Origin: Brachypterus glaber
Taxonomy: Eukaryota; Arthropoda; Insecta; Coleoptera; Kateretidae
Length of the DNA: 64,000 nucleotides
Assembly: GCA_958510825.1 (NCBI GenBank)
Contig: OY294049.1
Coordinates: forward strand, 35,678,774-35,742,773
Reading direction: 5' to 3'
This document shows positions 43,465 through 55,546 of this stretch, one piece after another; the first letter of the stretch is position 1; each line of letters opens with the position of its first letter. Both the position numbers and the translations under genes were made by a program. The notes under the pieces were generated by a model, which did not search any database, was not told where the DNA came from, and saw nothing but the letters and a program-made list of their open reading frames with translations.

Positions 43465-44272
43465 TGTGGGCCTGATATTTTGTTATTATTTTAAAATTTT
43501 CATTTAGGTGTATAGAAAATTTTGAAAATATGAGAGTGATGAAAATTCTTTAAGGGTCCTAATTGGGCACCTAAAGTTTGTAAAATTACCCTTAAATTGT
43601 AAACATCTTTGAAAATTGTCTGTAATGTTGTATAACTTAAATATTTAAAGGGCTTGAAATATTATTTTTTTCCAAACCGCATAGGAATTCAGATGTAAAA
43701 ATTGGAGGTAATCTGAAGGAAATCTTTGAAGGTTACGAGGTGATCTGAAGGAAATCTTTAAAGGTTTCCTCCTTTTTAAAGAAATCTTAGAAACTCGATG
43801 TATTCTTTGGAGGTAATCTGGAGGAAATCTTTGAAAATTTCCTCCTAAAAGGAATTCAGGTGTATAAAATTTTGTCCGTTAAATCATTTTAATATTATGA
43901 ATAATTATCAGAATGCGTTAAATCAAAATAAATTCAGTCCGATCTGATACATTTTAAAAAAGTTTGTTTACCGTTTGACTCACATTTATGGTAGAAATTC
44001 ATAAATTTTAGTGTTAAGGGCAACTTTGGCGGGTTTTCGGCACGGGTAGAATCTTCTGATCATTTTGAAATTTGGCACATAATTTTGTATACTCATAAGG
44101 AACAAAAATAAGATTTTAAGCTCTTTAAATATTTCACTTACACAAAAATTACAGACAATTTTCAACGATTTTTTATGAAGTTTGATCACTATCATATTTT
44201 TAAAATTTTCTAGTTTCACCCTAATGAAAATTTAAGGATAATAAAAAAAATATAAGGTCCACCCTAATAACC
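43465..44272. mobile_element. Family L element with internal expansion (L2)
   Basis: Inner phrases AAGGGTCCTAATTGGGCACC, GTAAAATTACCC and AAATTTAAAGGGCTTGAAAT are mirrored towards 44222; the right terminus AAGGTCCACCCTAATAA at 44255-44272 matches L1. A block 43707-43852 holds about three units of GGAGGTAATCTGAAGGAAAT/CTTTGAAGGTT, a minisatellite not found in L1. The minus frame at 43986-44219 is repeat-derived. Confidence 0.65.
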
Positions 44273-44763
44273 CATCTATTATTTTTTATTAAATGAGAAT
44301 CTATTAAAATAATTTTTTATTAAATTAGATTTTTTTTCAAATATTTAGATCTGACAATGATGACTTGGTTTGGTTTGGTGATGACTAAATTAATTATTTT
44401 CTTTTGTGTGTGTAGCAGAAAAACGACTGTGGTGCATCTCAAGCTCACAATCTCGGATATAACGCTATAAAAGTTTATGAGCTGTCTTTATAGACCACTC
44501 GAGTAATATCGAGCAGATATCGTTTATTGGCCCTTGTAAATCTCTACATAATTAAGTATCAAATGCATATACACCTGTCAAACATTTATTAATCGTATCT
44601 CTATTTGCAAACACCATATAGCAACAGGAATTACAAATTTAACCAAGACCAAAATTAACTAAATGGCACCCTTATAGTCTATACCTACAACTCTTGCCTA
44701 TATTGCCAATAGGCAATATAGTAGCAACTGGACATGTTAATAATTATTATTATTAATAACACA
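44273..44763. other. Unassigned AT-rich sequence
   Basis: Short direct repeat ACTTGGTTTGGTTTGGTGATGA near 44365 (in part) only; no gene. Confidence 0.4.
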
Positions 44764-45192
44764 GGCCCACAAAAAAAAAGTGGACTGTGCTGGGGTTGAG
44801 ACCTAACTATTCTTATGTATTTTGGGATGCTTAATACGAATCTGTCATAAAAAAGGCACTTCGTCTGCTTATTTTGTTGCTACACTGAAAAAACTGTCTG
44901 ACCCACAAAAAAAGTGGTCTGTGCTGTGGTTAAGACCCACGGATTCTTATGTATTTTGGGATGCTGAACACGAATCTGCCATAAAAAAGGCACTTCATGG
45001 GCTTATTTTGTATCTACACTGAAAAAACTGTCCTGGCCCACAAAAAAAGTGGTCTGTGCTGGGGTTGAGATCCACTTATTCTTATGTATTTTGGGATGCT
45101 GAAAACGAATCTGTCATAAAAAAGGCAGACAGATTCGTGTTCAGCATCCCAAAATACATAAAGACCACTTTTTTTATTTTGTGGCCTGTGTA
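44764..45192. repeat. 135-bp tandem repeat closed by an inverted partial unit (T)
   Basis: Units begin with CCCACAAAAAAA at 44766, 44902 and 45037 (136- and 135-bp periods). Each contains GTGGTCTGTGCTG, TCTTATGTATTTTGGGATGC, GAACACGAATCTG, AAAAAAGGCACTTC. After the third, 45127-45190 turns back as GACAGATTCGTGTTCAGCAT..ATTTTGTGGCCTGTGT. Ends ACACAGGCCCAC and GTGGCCTGTGT are inverted. The 66-codon frame at 44822-45022 reads through the units. Unit text is related to the arms of the foldback at 56183-57206. Confidence 0.9.
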
Positions 45193-47156
45193 ATAGGCCG
45201 GTCGGTCTTACTTAAAAGTTTCCTTAAAAAAGCAAATGCTAGGTTATGTTTTTGTCAACAAATGCAGTCACGTCAAAATTGTCTGGTTGGCAGCATTGTT
45301 TAACTTGCAATATATAGCGTCAAACTTGCGTATAACTTGCTCCGTGAAAAGGCAAAGAATGTGTAATTGTCCTATATCTGGCAGCAAACTTGCATAGCAG
45401 CGAACTTGGACTTGGAATATTATAAATAAAAATAGAAAGTAAAAAGTAACAAAAAATAGTTATTTTTGAAATTATTTTAATTATTGGGTCTACCTACATG
45501 AATATCGTAGTCTACAACTTGTAGACAACATTGTTTTACGTTGAAATTATTCAGAGAGACATAATATTGTTAAGAAAACTAATTATACCATAACATTTAC
45601 TACGACAATCAGTAAAACTTTAAAATTTATGGCTTTATTGTATTCATAAATTTTTAGTTTTATATTTTCTATTACTAATAGGTAGTGGTGAAACATTTAC
45701 AGACCCTTTAATTATGATTTATTGAGCAAGAGTTGATGACTTTTTCCAAAATAATGGGTTTAGCCATTATTTTGAAATAGGATCAGGTCACCTCCCATAG
45801 GTGAAAGGGTCTTTTTGAGAAAATTCTCAAAAACTGGATGATTTGGTTGATTTTATATCCACGAGCAGATTTTTATTTTTAAAACCTAAGAACAAATTAA
45901 GCTATTATTCTGTATCATTTAATTAAAGAGAATAAAGAAAATAAATGAAAGAAATGTGAAAACCAACAGAAATTTAAAAAATGGATACACTTATACCGTG
46001 AGATTATAAAATGCCGAACACTTTTTAATGCAAAACTGGCATTAGCGATGAGTAAAATGCAAGAAAGCTGTGTGCGTTTTACTGGCCACCGAGCTGTTGT
46101 ACATAGCAATCACATGGGCTTGTGGCGCACAACTCTAACAGAGGCGTGGCTTCAAACGAAGAGTATTTTCTTTTCAAACTGTTCGGCACTTTATATTCGC
46201 AGTGTATCTAGAAGTTTCTTAGGTTCCTTCTATTGCTTTCTCCACAACTGCTTATATCCCAAAATATGCAGGTTTATAAAACATTAGTCCCTTAAACTTT
46301 AACATTTTTTGTGGTTACTTTATTCCCATGCATGGGTAGATTCTGACTGTTGCTGTCATTATTGCTTTACCACATACTGCTAAGATTGTTTTTGTCGGAT
46401 GTAAAGACAGTCTGTAAAAGACCCCACTCGATTTATCCAGAAATAAACTTTAAGTATTTAAGAAATTAATTTAAATACGTATCTTTTAAGCAAAAGGAAA
46501 TGACGTGTCCAAGAGGTCATCAACTCTTCCTTTCCAGCATATTTTAGATTAAATTTGAAAAGAAACCCCCTAGACCATGCCCTAGACTTTTGTTTTGACA
46601 AATAAAAATATTCGTTATGTGAATTAAAAGTGACCAAATAAAAATTAAGACCGTAAGATAAAATGTGGATGACGCTTTATAAAAAAGTTTTAAAATCAAA
46701 ACAAAACCACTTACTTTTCTAAAATTACCTTCTATAAAACTTATTTAGGACCTCTAGTATAAGAAAAACTGAACAAAGTTTAAATTAACACGTAATACAG
46801 TATGATTTGTTATACACTAGGGACATTTTTAAAGCTTTTAATTTCCTATAGTCTAAGCCTAAATACGTTATACTTTACCCAACCAAAAAACGAAATATAA
46901 AAGAGAAAAATTAACAAAAAAAAAATAAAGAAACCAATATTAAAGGTTTTGAAAAAAACTTGAGTTTTAGTTTTGTCAAGATTATCCATGCTGGCGACTT
47001 CGCCAAATTTAAAAGTACCTTAATAAAGTAGGGGATGGGGCCCTAAGTTGAGGAACATGCGCTCTGATGGTTTGTATAAAATAGGGTTTTCATTTTAATC
47101 ATTCTTTTTTTTTATTTAGAAGGGGTAATTTAATTAATAGTTTATCAAATTATTAT
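45193..47156. other. Unassigned sequence, no gene supported
   Basis: AAGAGTTGATGACTTTTTCC at about 45728 and its inverted counterpart AGAGGTCATCAACTCTTCCT at about 46513 could be ends of a decayed 0.8-kb element. Between them, a GC-richer patch 46040-46200 has opposing frames of 64 and 79 codons with no recognisable domain. Confidence 0.35.
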
Positions 47157-47494
47157 ATTTTATCCAATACATACAGATAATAAGACAATTACCAGCTTTA
47201 TTTTAAATAGATAAACTCAATAATAACCCCCGCGTGGCTTTTACTTTATTGAGTGGATAATTATTTATTTTACCCACTCAACTGTCACTTGTCAAATTAT
47301 TGTCTTGTAAATGTCATTAAAAATTTTAATAAAAATATGAATTCCTAAGCTATTTATTGGATAAAACCTTGTATGGCACTCATGGGTAAACCGATATTGC
47401 CCTCTCGAAAATTAACCTGCTTGGCTGACGCCTCGCAAGTTAATTTTCTCATGGGTAATATCTTACTTTGCCCACTAGTACCATAAATAACTAT
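47157..47494 (+). mobile_element. Family Z hairpin element, copy 2
   Basis: Same termini and hairpins as copy 1 with roughly ten differences; here the loop arm reads GCTTGGCTGACGCCTCGCAA. Best preserved pairing of the three. Confidence 0.88.
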
Positions 47495-48061
47495 TGTTTT
47501 GTTTTAATTATTGATTTTTTTTTATTTAAATAATTAATTTCTAATATAAAAATCAATAAAATTTATCTGAAACCCCAGTGCCGTAAAATACGTATAAATC
47601 TGTACATAATACATCATTGAAATAAAGAGTATTCAATTTCAATTGTATAGGAATAAAAATTTAACGCGTTGGAAAATTTTTAGAAGATAACTGTTCGTGA
47701 TAAGACATTTGCATTATTACGGTGCAAAAAGTTAGCATTGCCGGGGTGGGGAATATGGCAAGGAAAAGCTGAAAGCTAGAGGATAATGGTTATTTGATAA
47801 GAACTTTTTTTAATTTAAATTATCGTTCTTCGTACTAATTACACTGTTTCAAATCTTACAAAAATGATTTAATTTTCTTCTCTATAAACACTTTCTGTTA
47901 AAACTTAGAGTTTGACTTAATAGTGTTAATTCTTTTTCCTTTTATCTTTCTATTTATTGTGTAAAAATTAAGTATTTACAAAAATAATTTTAAAAGTTTC
48001 ATGTACAAATCTACATTTAATTAATATGAAGCACGTTTCTTTGTGGCAGTAAAGACGTTCA
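47495..48061. other. Unassigned AT-rich sequence
   Basis: Nothing recognised. Confidence 0.4.
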
Positions 48062-48470
48062 TCAATGGAGCTCTCTACAACTAGAATTATGAAACAAAAG
48101 ACGTCTACCCTATCTCTATCTTATTTGTGCTACACTTTCCCGCCTACCAAATAAATACTGTATTTGTTTTTCATACAACAAATACAGTATTTATTTGGTT
48201 GGCCGGAAAGTGTAGCAGTGAGCAGCACGAACGAACATAGCTAATGTGAATCTGTAGAATAAGATAATTCTACTAAAATTTAGATGGCGCCAGTAATTTC
48301 TTTAATATAGTTACACTTTTCGCCCGGCCAAGTAAATATTGTATTTGTTCAACAAAGAACAAATACAGAATTTGTTTGGTTGGGTGGAAGTGGGAGTGTA
48401 TGTATGTATTATATCCTTTTTGGGTAGAACTTTTGTCCCTGTCTAATCTAACGGGAGAAATCTCCATTGA
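48062..48470 (+). mobile_element. Family H double-hairpin element, copy 2
   Basis: Ends TCAATGGAGCTCTC and GAAATCTCCATTGA. Hairpin one, 48129-48216: GCTACACTTTCCCGCC and GGCCGGAAAGTGTAGC enclosing AAATAAATACTGTATTTGTT and its mirror, 88 nt with a very short loop. Hairpin two, about 48310-48400: GCCCGGCCAAGTAAATATTG against CAGAATTTGTTTGGTTGGGT. Both hairpins are conserved in copy 1. GATGGCGCCAG lies between them. No coding capacity. Confidence 0.88.
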
Positions 48471-49289
48471 ACATAATTTTAAAATTTTAATTTTCTTCTG
48501 GTTCGGTATTATAGTTTTATTATAAAGCTAAACATGTACTTATTCCATAAGGAAACCTTAAAGTATTACGTAAAGCAAATTTTGATCATTTTGTAACTCT
48601 ATTTTCCTATACCATTAACATGGGCGTAACACTCCGAAATGACCCACACCCTAGGAGCGTTACGTAATACTTGAACGTTCCCTAATAAAGCACATCACGT
48701 ATAACTTAAAAGGTAATAGGTATGTAATACCTAAATGATTCCTTTTTCACCTGTCTCAAATTTTCGAATAATTTACTAAACATTTGAGGCAGATAAAATA
48801 ATTTTCATAATTTAAACTTTTAAATATGAGTAAAAACTGAATTTTTAACTCTTGGTATTTTATAAATGCTAATAAATGAAATTATGCATAAATAGTTTCA
48901 GGCTCATTTGCATAGATATATGTATAATAATTTTAAAATATGTACTCATATACAAATAGTAGAAATTTTAAATAAATTTTAGCATAAACATATAATTTTA
49001 AAACTTTTACTATAGAATTGTAGATCATACATATAGGTATTTTTTTGCTGAAATATAAAATATATTAAACGTGTTGGATTTTTATTTTATTTTTTTTGCT
49101 AAAAAATGTGTTTTTTTTGAGGTTTACCTATTTTGAATTTTTTTTTTTCAAGTATATTATTTTAAATTAATCATTTTATCAGACATTGTTAGATTTTTTT
49201 TAAGCAATATAACGAAAGCTCCCTTTTTCAACACTTTTTTAAACCCTCAAAAAAATGTCTAAAACAAACAAAAATAAAAATAAAAAATA
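48471..49289. other. Unassigned AT-rich sequence
   Basis: GGAGCGTTACGTAATACTTG near 48655-48675 resembles a family B-like terminus in diverged form (also CAAGTATTACGCTC near 55470, inverted); no complete element found. Confidence 0.35.
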
Positions 49290-49710
49290 TATGGTAAAAT
49301 TGATAATTTTATGAGCTTTAAAATTATGTTTCACACGACCCCTCTTTCTATTTAACAAATTCGCCCGATGCAACCTGTCCACATTTTAAATTTTAAAAAC
49401 ATCAAATATATGCACACAGATAGTTTTATCTTGTTTTTTTTTTTTTTTTTAAAGGTTGTACCTACCATTCGGTATTCAACCGTGTCGGTTATGGCCTATT
49501 TATATGTAGTACAAATTAGTAAATTATAGCAATTTTAAAGACACCACTACACATCCATGCCCCAGGCGGGATTCGAACCCGCGACCTTGATGTTACAAAG
49601 CGAACGCTCTTCGCCTTACTCCACCGCGGTCTTGTTTATGTGTTTCAGGTTAGTCGATATCTCAACGCGTTCAGAAATAAAAATGAGGAGTTCACTTTTG
49701 GACCGCACGA
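49290..49710. mobile_element. Family D half copy (D5), split by a SINE
   Basis: GAGCTTTAAAATTATGTTTC, ACACGACCCCTCTTTC, ATCAAATATATGC, then after the insertion TCGATATCTCAACGCGTTCA and CACTTTTGGACCGCACG. Only the right arm is present. Confidence 0.75.
49437..49629 (-). mobile_element. tRNA-derived SINE with poly(A) tail, nested in family D
   Basis: Flanked by TCTTGTTT at 49429-49436 and 49630-49637, matching the single GTCTTATTTAAG-like site in D1. Minus strand: head ACCGCGGTGGAGTAAGGCGA, anticodon-like TTTGTAA, box B GGTTCGAATCCCGCC, then GCATGGATGTGTAGTGGTGT, and a tail of about 20 A. The tRNA ends do not pair as an acceptor stem. The head and body junction match the SINE at 1053-1334, but the body is shorter. 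Confidence 0.85.
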
Positions 49711-50334
49711 TAGAGAGAGAGAGACAGAAATAGTTGTAAAGTAAAAAAGTTTGTTAAACTGTGTAAACGATTCTTGTATAAAAAGCGTTAAATATGTTAT
49801 TTTAGGTGAGCTGTTTAGTATACTACTATGTAAGTCATAAATTTTGAAAAACTGAAATTTTATGTTTACTTTTCTCAAGTGGAAATGTGTTGATAAAACG
49901 AGGGTAGAATTCAAAAAATACTTATATAATATATGGTTCATTCATATTATGTAATATTAGACCATACGTTTTGTTATTATAGTCCTTTTTGTCAACAATG
50001 CCATTCATTTAAAAAAAATGCGATAAGAAGCCTAGACAAGAAAAAAATTATTATTCTAGATTTAATATGGTTGGGGCATACATGCTATTTGACTAAAGCT
50101 AAACTTTTATCAACGTTTAGATTATTTTTTTTTGCTATAGGGATGTCTACGTCCAGAAGATAAGTAACACGATTGTTGATTTCTTACAAAGAGGATTTAA
50201 GGATATTTTTTGACAGAACAAATATTTTAGTTTCAAGTAATTTTGAATTTTTAAAACATTTTCGGAAGAATATCTTTTCCCTTTTCTACTCTCATTAAAT
50301 CTGTTAATTTTGTTTGTGCCACGCTGTATTTTTT
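49711..50334. other. Unassigned AT-rich sequence
   Basis: Frames at 49645-49941 and 49933-50163 have no recognisable domain. Confidence 0.35.
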
Positions 50335-51030
50335 AACCGACCCTCAAAAAGGAGGAGGTTATCAATTCGACGTGTATTTTTTTATGCTACATCCCGCATA
50401 ACTTTGAAACGGATGAACGGAATTGAATGAAACTTTTTGTGCAACTTAAAGAGGGTATTCCTGAGGTGATCCCGTTTTAATTTGACGTTCGGATAATGCC
50501 GGATAAGCCGGATAATTAAGATAAATTTAATAATTTTTACGCAATTTTGCTTAAAAGTGGCTTTTTTGGTTCTAATGTCAACAAAATTTTTAGAGAAATA
50601 TCGGATAACTCGGATAAGCCTGATAAATTGATTAAGGCTTCACTCAAATATTACGGCAGGCTAAAAATCTTTTAAATGCCGCTAAACTTGATTCTGTGGA
50701 CCTGTAATATTAAAATACCAAGAGAAAATGATAAAATTTGTGATTATACCTTAAGGCGTTATTTAATTATTATTTAACACTTAAAGTTTAACAAAGATTT
50801 TCTTCAGTATTTCGTTTAAATTAAGGTTGGTTGGACTCTTGGGCACTGATATAAAAAAATATTATTATTAGCTTAGATAACATTACAAATCTACAAGTTC
50901 TGTGTCTTTAAAAATTAAAAATTAAAATAAGTCGGTGTCAATTTCACAGCAAACAATTTAACAACATTTTTTATTTTTATTTTTTTAGTTTTTATAGACA
51001 TAGAAGTCGGTTCATTTTTTTTTTTTGTTA
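50335..51030. mobile_element. Probable TIR element with AACCGAC / GTCGGTT ends
   Basis: TTTTTAACCGACCCTCAAAA followed by AGGAGGAGGTTATCAATTCG opens the segment; AGAAGTCGGTTCATTTTTT closes it at about 51003-51022. The opening phrase is a motif I associate with abundant insect repeats, from memory only. Inside, GGATAAGCCGGATAA-type units are repeated (50495-50630). No coding frame. Confidence 0.5.
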
Positions 51031-53620
51031 AAAGTTTTTGTTTTTTATTATATCTTTCAATTTAATTGTCATTTGAAAAGTGTCATATGACAAGGTGGTA
51101 AAAAGTACAGAGATGTTCATTTTCGGCACGAAAAAATTGAACATTTTATGTAGATCTGTATATAGTGTCTGGGTGTCACTTGTTAAGTGATCTGTCATAG
51201 TTGGAACACCCGGTATATCTCAAGAAAATACTTCCAGAATCAATTTTCTTATTATTAATATTTTTTCATTCATTTTGTGGTTGTACAATGTACAAAATGA
51301 CTTTGTGTCAAAAATAATTGTGGATTAAAATGGTCCTAAATTCTGGGAAAGCTAAAAATATTCGAAAAAGGGCATGTAAAAGCGTTGAAAGGGTTTATGG
51401 AATTAAAAATATTCATTTATGCTTAATACAGCTGTAGTTGTGACAGTGACAAAACAGATTATAAAAAGATCTGAACATGTATCAAAAGAGGGTGTACAAA
51501 TGCTTTAGTAACCCCATGATCGTGATGTGGCATGATAATTAGACACCTAGTGGGCACAAATCCGCAAAAGCAGATTAAGAAATTGACTTATAACCCAGAT
51601 TAAAGTAATCACAGTTAAGACTTTGACCATATTGACCATAATAAACCCATTACTGACGGATTGGAAAATTCAGATAACGTGCCTAGTTTAAGCCCTGGAT
51701 TTATTTTATTTAGTTCCCATTATTATACTACTCACGGCTAGCCTTAAAAAATTTAAATGAGAAGTCAAACCACCCAGGATTTTTTGATTTTAGGTTGTTT
51801 TTGGGACATTGCCAAACAGTTTTTGACAAAAATTTAAATCGCCCACGTAGCCGTTTTAAAATAAGGTCATTCTTCTTCTTCTTCAAGTTTTTCCTGCCAT
51901 CGCAATACGGAGTTTTTTCTATGACACATCCTATAGCATAGGTACTACCTATGATACTCAATATAATCACGACCATTCACACGCCTACTTTGTTAATGTC
52001 CAAAATACGGTGGTCTTATTTTCGACACACAGAGTCAGAGTTGGTTGATCTTAGTATCGCGCGTAAAACATCTCCAAAGTTTGCCAGATAACTTTTTATT
52101 ATTGACAATGATTATTTTTCATAACTTATATGTAGACTTACTTAAGTAAAGTTTTTATTAAAAATGTATGTGGTAGATGCTTGAAAAGTACAAAAATTTA
52201 CTCATTAGTCGAGAAGTCAGGATCATGTTATGATTTTTAAAATTTTACTCTTATCTGGATTTTTTTTTCAAATTCTCGTGAAGCCTTAGCCACGTTATTT
52301 TTTGAGCTCCACTTCCCTTTTGGAATCTAATATTAGTCTTTTCGTAATTTTTTACAAAAAAAAAACTAAAAGTTATCCTAGATTAGAGCACAATTTTTGT
52401 TTTAGTACCTACACTGGTAAGAATATCTTTTTTTGTGTATGAGTTCTATAAAATTTATGAGATAAACAGTTTTATTTATTTATCACAGACTATCCTAATA
52501 AATTGAAAACTAAAGAAACTGAAATTCTAAAACAAACAGATTTTTTGTCGTTTTTATTTGAAACTTTCTACTTGACGATTTCATTAGGGAGTATATCATT
52601 CTAAATAATATATTTTATTTTGATAGGGCCCTTTTTCATAGTAACTAAGTACACAAAGGAAAATATTAATGAATTCTTAAAATCCAGTAAAAGCGGGGCT
52701 TGATTAAATTATATTTTTACACTAGAAAACGTTATAAAATTCTAGATAAAACTACAAATAGGGCCGTAGCGAAGAATATTTTGTGATGGGGTCAAAAATT
52801 ACAACTTTTCTTGGCCTAAAAATACAACTTCTGGATCAATGACATATACAACTTTTCAAGATAAGTGGGTGGGGCGCCCCTCATAACTAAGGCCCTGACT
52901 ACAAATTTAAAACTACATAGTTCCTCGCTTTCATATTTTATTCGCTCACTTCATTTTTTCGTTTTTTTTCTAAACTCCAGAATATTTATATTTTATATGT
53001 ATTAATTCTGCTTAAAATTATTCAGAATAATTCACTAATACAGGAACACCTAACCACATATGCTGATTCTATAAATAATTTATAAAAATAATTGTTCTGG
53101 TGTTAATTAATTTAGCCGATGTTAATTTTTTTCAACGTGATATTTAAAACAGGACGCCTTATTACAATATAACACGCGATACATATTAATTTCATATCAA
53201 AATAAATAACATCTTTACATTTGCATTTGATTTTAATATGTGGACTTCCGACAGAAAAGATCCTTGTTCGTCGGTTACAGTTTTTGAGATATATGCAAAT
53301 AAAAAAATAACCGGTATGGAAATGAAATAATTAATAGTGGTTTAATCGGAAATTTAAAATGAATTTTACCTGTTCCAGAATTTTTATTAGTTTTCCCCCC
53401 TTTGCCCCTCCTGACCCACTCGAATGTTCACCATATGTAATTTATCACACACTAAAAAGGTCTTGAATCGTTTGGTAAAAGAATTTTTTAAATAGGAAAA
53501 TTTTATTCAAAAGTACAGGTACGGGTACTAGTACAGGTACCCTTAAATATAGTGTCATAGAATCTTTAATAAGTTTTTCTGTGATTTTCGTTATTTTCCA
53601 ACCTTTATTGGAAATAAAAT
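51031..53620. other. Unassigned sequence, no gene supported
   Basis: 52760-52905 is a diverged relative of 20440-20545. 53400-53435 resembles 36110-36140. A (GGTAC) cluster lies at 53517-53542. The 82-codon minus frame at 51728-51976 contains a hydrophobic start but no recognisable motif. Confidence 0.35.
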
Positions 53621-53955
53621 GGTTATTTATGGTACTAGTGGGTAAAGTAAGATATTGCCCATGAGAAAACTAACCTGCGAGGCGTCAGCCAAGCAGGTTA
53701 ATTTTCGAGAGGGCAATATCGGTTTACCCATGAGTGCCATACAAAGTTATATCCAATAAATAGCTTAGGAATTCATATTTTTATTAAAAATTTTAATGAC
53801 ATTTACAAGAAAATAATTTGACAAGTGACAGTTGAGTGGGTAAAATAAATAATTATCCACTCAATAAAGTAAAAGCCACGCGGGGGTTATTATTGAGTTT
53901 ATCTATTTAAAATATAGCTGGTAATTGTCTCATTATCTGTATGTATTGGATAAAA
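53621..53955 (-). mobile_element. Family Z hairpin element, copy 3
   Basis: Reverse complement of copies 1 and 2: GTTATTTATGGTACTAGTGG at the start, GATATTGCCCATGAGAAAAC mirrored by TTTTCGAGAGGGCAATATC, GCCACGCGGGGGTTATTATT, ending GTATGTATTGGATAAAA. Confidence 0.88.
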
Positions 53956-54549
53956 TATATTTCTAATAACGGTTCAAAAACAACGAAAATCCATAGTCGA
54001 AACGTCACAGCAAAATTACATAACAATTTTAGTCAGATCCAAAGCTTTATTCCCCAAAAATATAAAACTGAAATTATACAAATAGGGCAAAAACCTACAA
54101 TTGTAAATAAGGTATCGTACGACAGACATAAAGAAATACCGACAGATCGAATTTAGAACTTCTGGCTTTTGGAAAGTGGGTTAAAAATATTCTTTTTTTA
54201 AGTTTAACAAGGCTTTTTGTGAAAGAAGTATATATAAGGCTAATCTTAAGCCTATAAAATATTTATTGACAATGTCACGATATGTGGGTTTACCTACATG
54301 TGTCTTGATATTTATTTAACGACTTGAAATTAATTAATTAATTAATTAATTACCCTCGCTTTAATAATCAAGAATTTTTAATGGCATTTTTACGGATTAA
54401 ATAAGTAAACAGTTATTTGAAAATAAAGTCTGTAAAATCTAGAATCACATTTTAACACTAGGCCTATAGGTTTAGGTTTCAGATGTTTCATCTTTTCTTC
54501 TTTATTTCTTTAGAAAAAATAAGTACATGAAAATAACATACGAAGATGG
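53956..54549. other. AT-rich sequence with (TTAA)n
   Basis: A clean (AATT)n run of about six units at 54329-54352. The frame at 53941-54156 begins inside family Z and is not a gene. Confidence 0.5.
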
Positions 54550-54766
54550 GACTTATTATGATTAGTTCACGTGCAAAACCTCGTTGCTATATCTTAAAGG
54601 GTTCCTGAGTTATTAAATAAAAACCGAATTTTTCAGCCACTATTAAAGGATCGTAGCTCCCATACTAAGCATTTTTAGACATATGTTTATGGGAACTTTT
54701 GGTCATATTTTCTGATGTAGGATCACCCCTTTCGGACCCTATGTCAAATACACCTTGTATACAGCG
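54550..54766. mobile_element. Family C fragment, old
   Basis: GTGCAAAACCTCGTTGCTAT, CTTAAAGGGTTCCTGAGTTA, AATAAAAACCGAATTTTTCA and ATCGTAGCTCCCAT follow the right half of family C (compare 42710-42850), ending at ATACACCTTGTATA. Strongly diverged. Confidence 0.55.
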
Positions 54767-55546
54767 CATAATTACTTTATAGACTTTATAACTTTATAGA
54801 CTTTATAACTTTATATCGCAACTTCTAAGTGCCATCTATGAAGTATAGATAATAACTATAAGTTATGTTCCCAAATGGGATCACGATGCTATATAGGGTT
54901 GATTATTTGTTTTAATAGGGGTATCGTAAAGACTGAGGGGGCAACTAACCTGGAAAATTTGTCCCTATTGCCAACCTGATCGTAAATAGTCAGTTATTAA
55001 GATCACTAGATTTTTTAGCTTTTAATCCTAATAAATTTAAAATTGTCGATGATCAAATCATGCTTAGAGCTAATATTTATTTTTGTCAACTTAATGATGT
55101 TTTATTTAAAATATTTACGATATATAAATAAATAAATCTTACCACAATTAGTGGTACCTATTGTGCAAATAATTTTTGGGGTCTGAGTGTGTAAATATTT
55201 ATATTAAACATTGTTTTATTTACTAAAAGTGAGTCTGAAGGAAGAGTTTTTACAAATGTTTATTTTTCAAATAAACAAAATCGAAAAATTTACGTTTAGA
55301 CCATAACAAATGGTGATTATATTTAGGTTTGTTTTAAATGTGTTCCACTAATTAAATAAATATATTATATATTTAAAATAAATATATTATATATTTAAAA
55401 TAATCTATGCTGAAATAGTGTAAATTGTAATTTTATTTAAATAAATAAAAAAATGTACTTGGGTGCGTTCAAGTATTACGCTCTTTTTGGAAAATTTTAA
55501 CCCCCCTCTCATGTAAACTCCTCGCAGAATCTATCTGAGTTGATTC
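54767..55546. other. AT-rich sequence with short tandem duplications
   Basis: TTTATAGACTTTATAAC is repeated at 54776-54812, and AAATAAATATATTATATATTT at 55356-55400 (in part). Nothing else recognised. Confidence 0.5.

Noticed and set aside
44822..45022. 66-codon frame in the 135-bp tandem array
   Set aside because: Reads through repeat units whose period is not kept in a constant frame; best explained as repeat by-product.
46048..46287. 79-codon frame in a GC-richer patch
   Set aside because: Nothing recognisable, opposing frame on the other strand, possibly inside a decayed element.
49555..49632. tRNA-Thr(TGT) gene call
   Set aside because: Head resembles a tRNA, but the 5' and 3' acceptor strands do not pair, and the unit has SINE tail and flanking repeats.
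54329..54352. CRISPR-like or regulatory repeat
   Set aside because: Simple (AATT)n run; no spacers anywhere in the window fit a CRISPR array.
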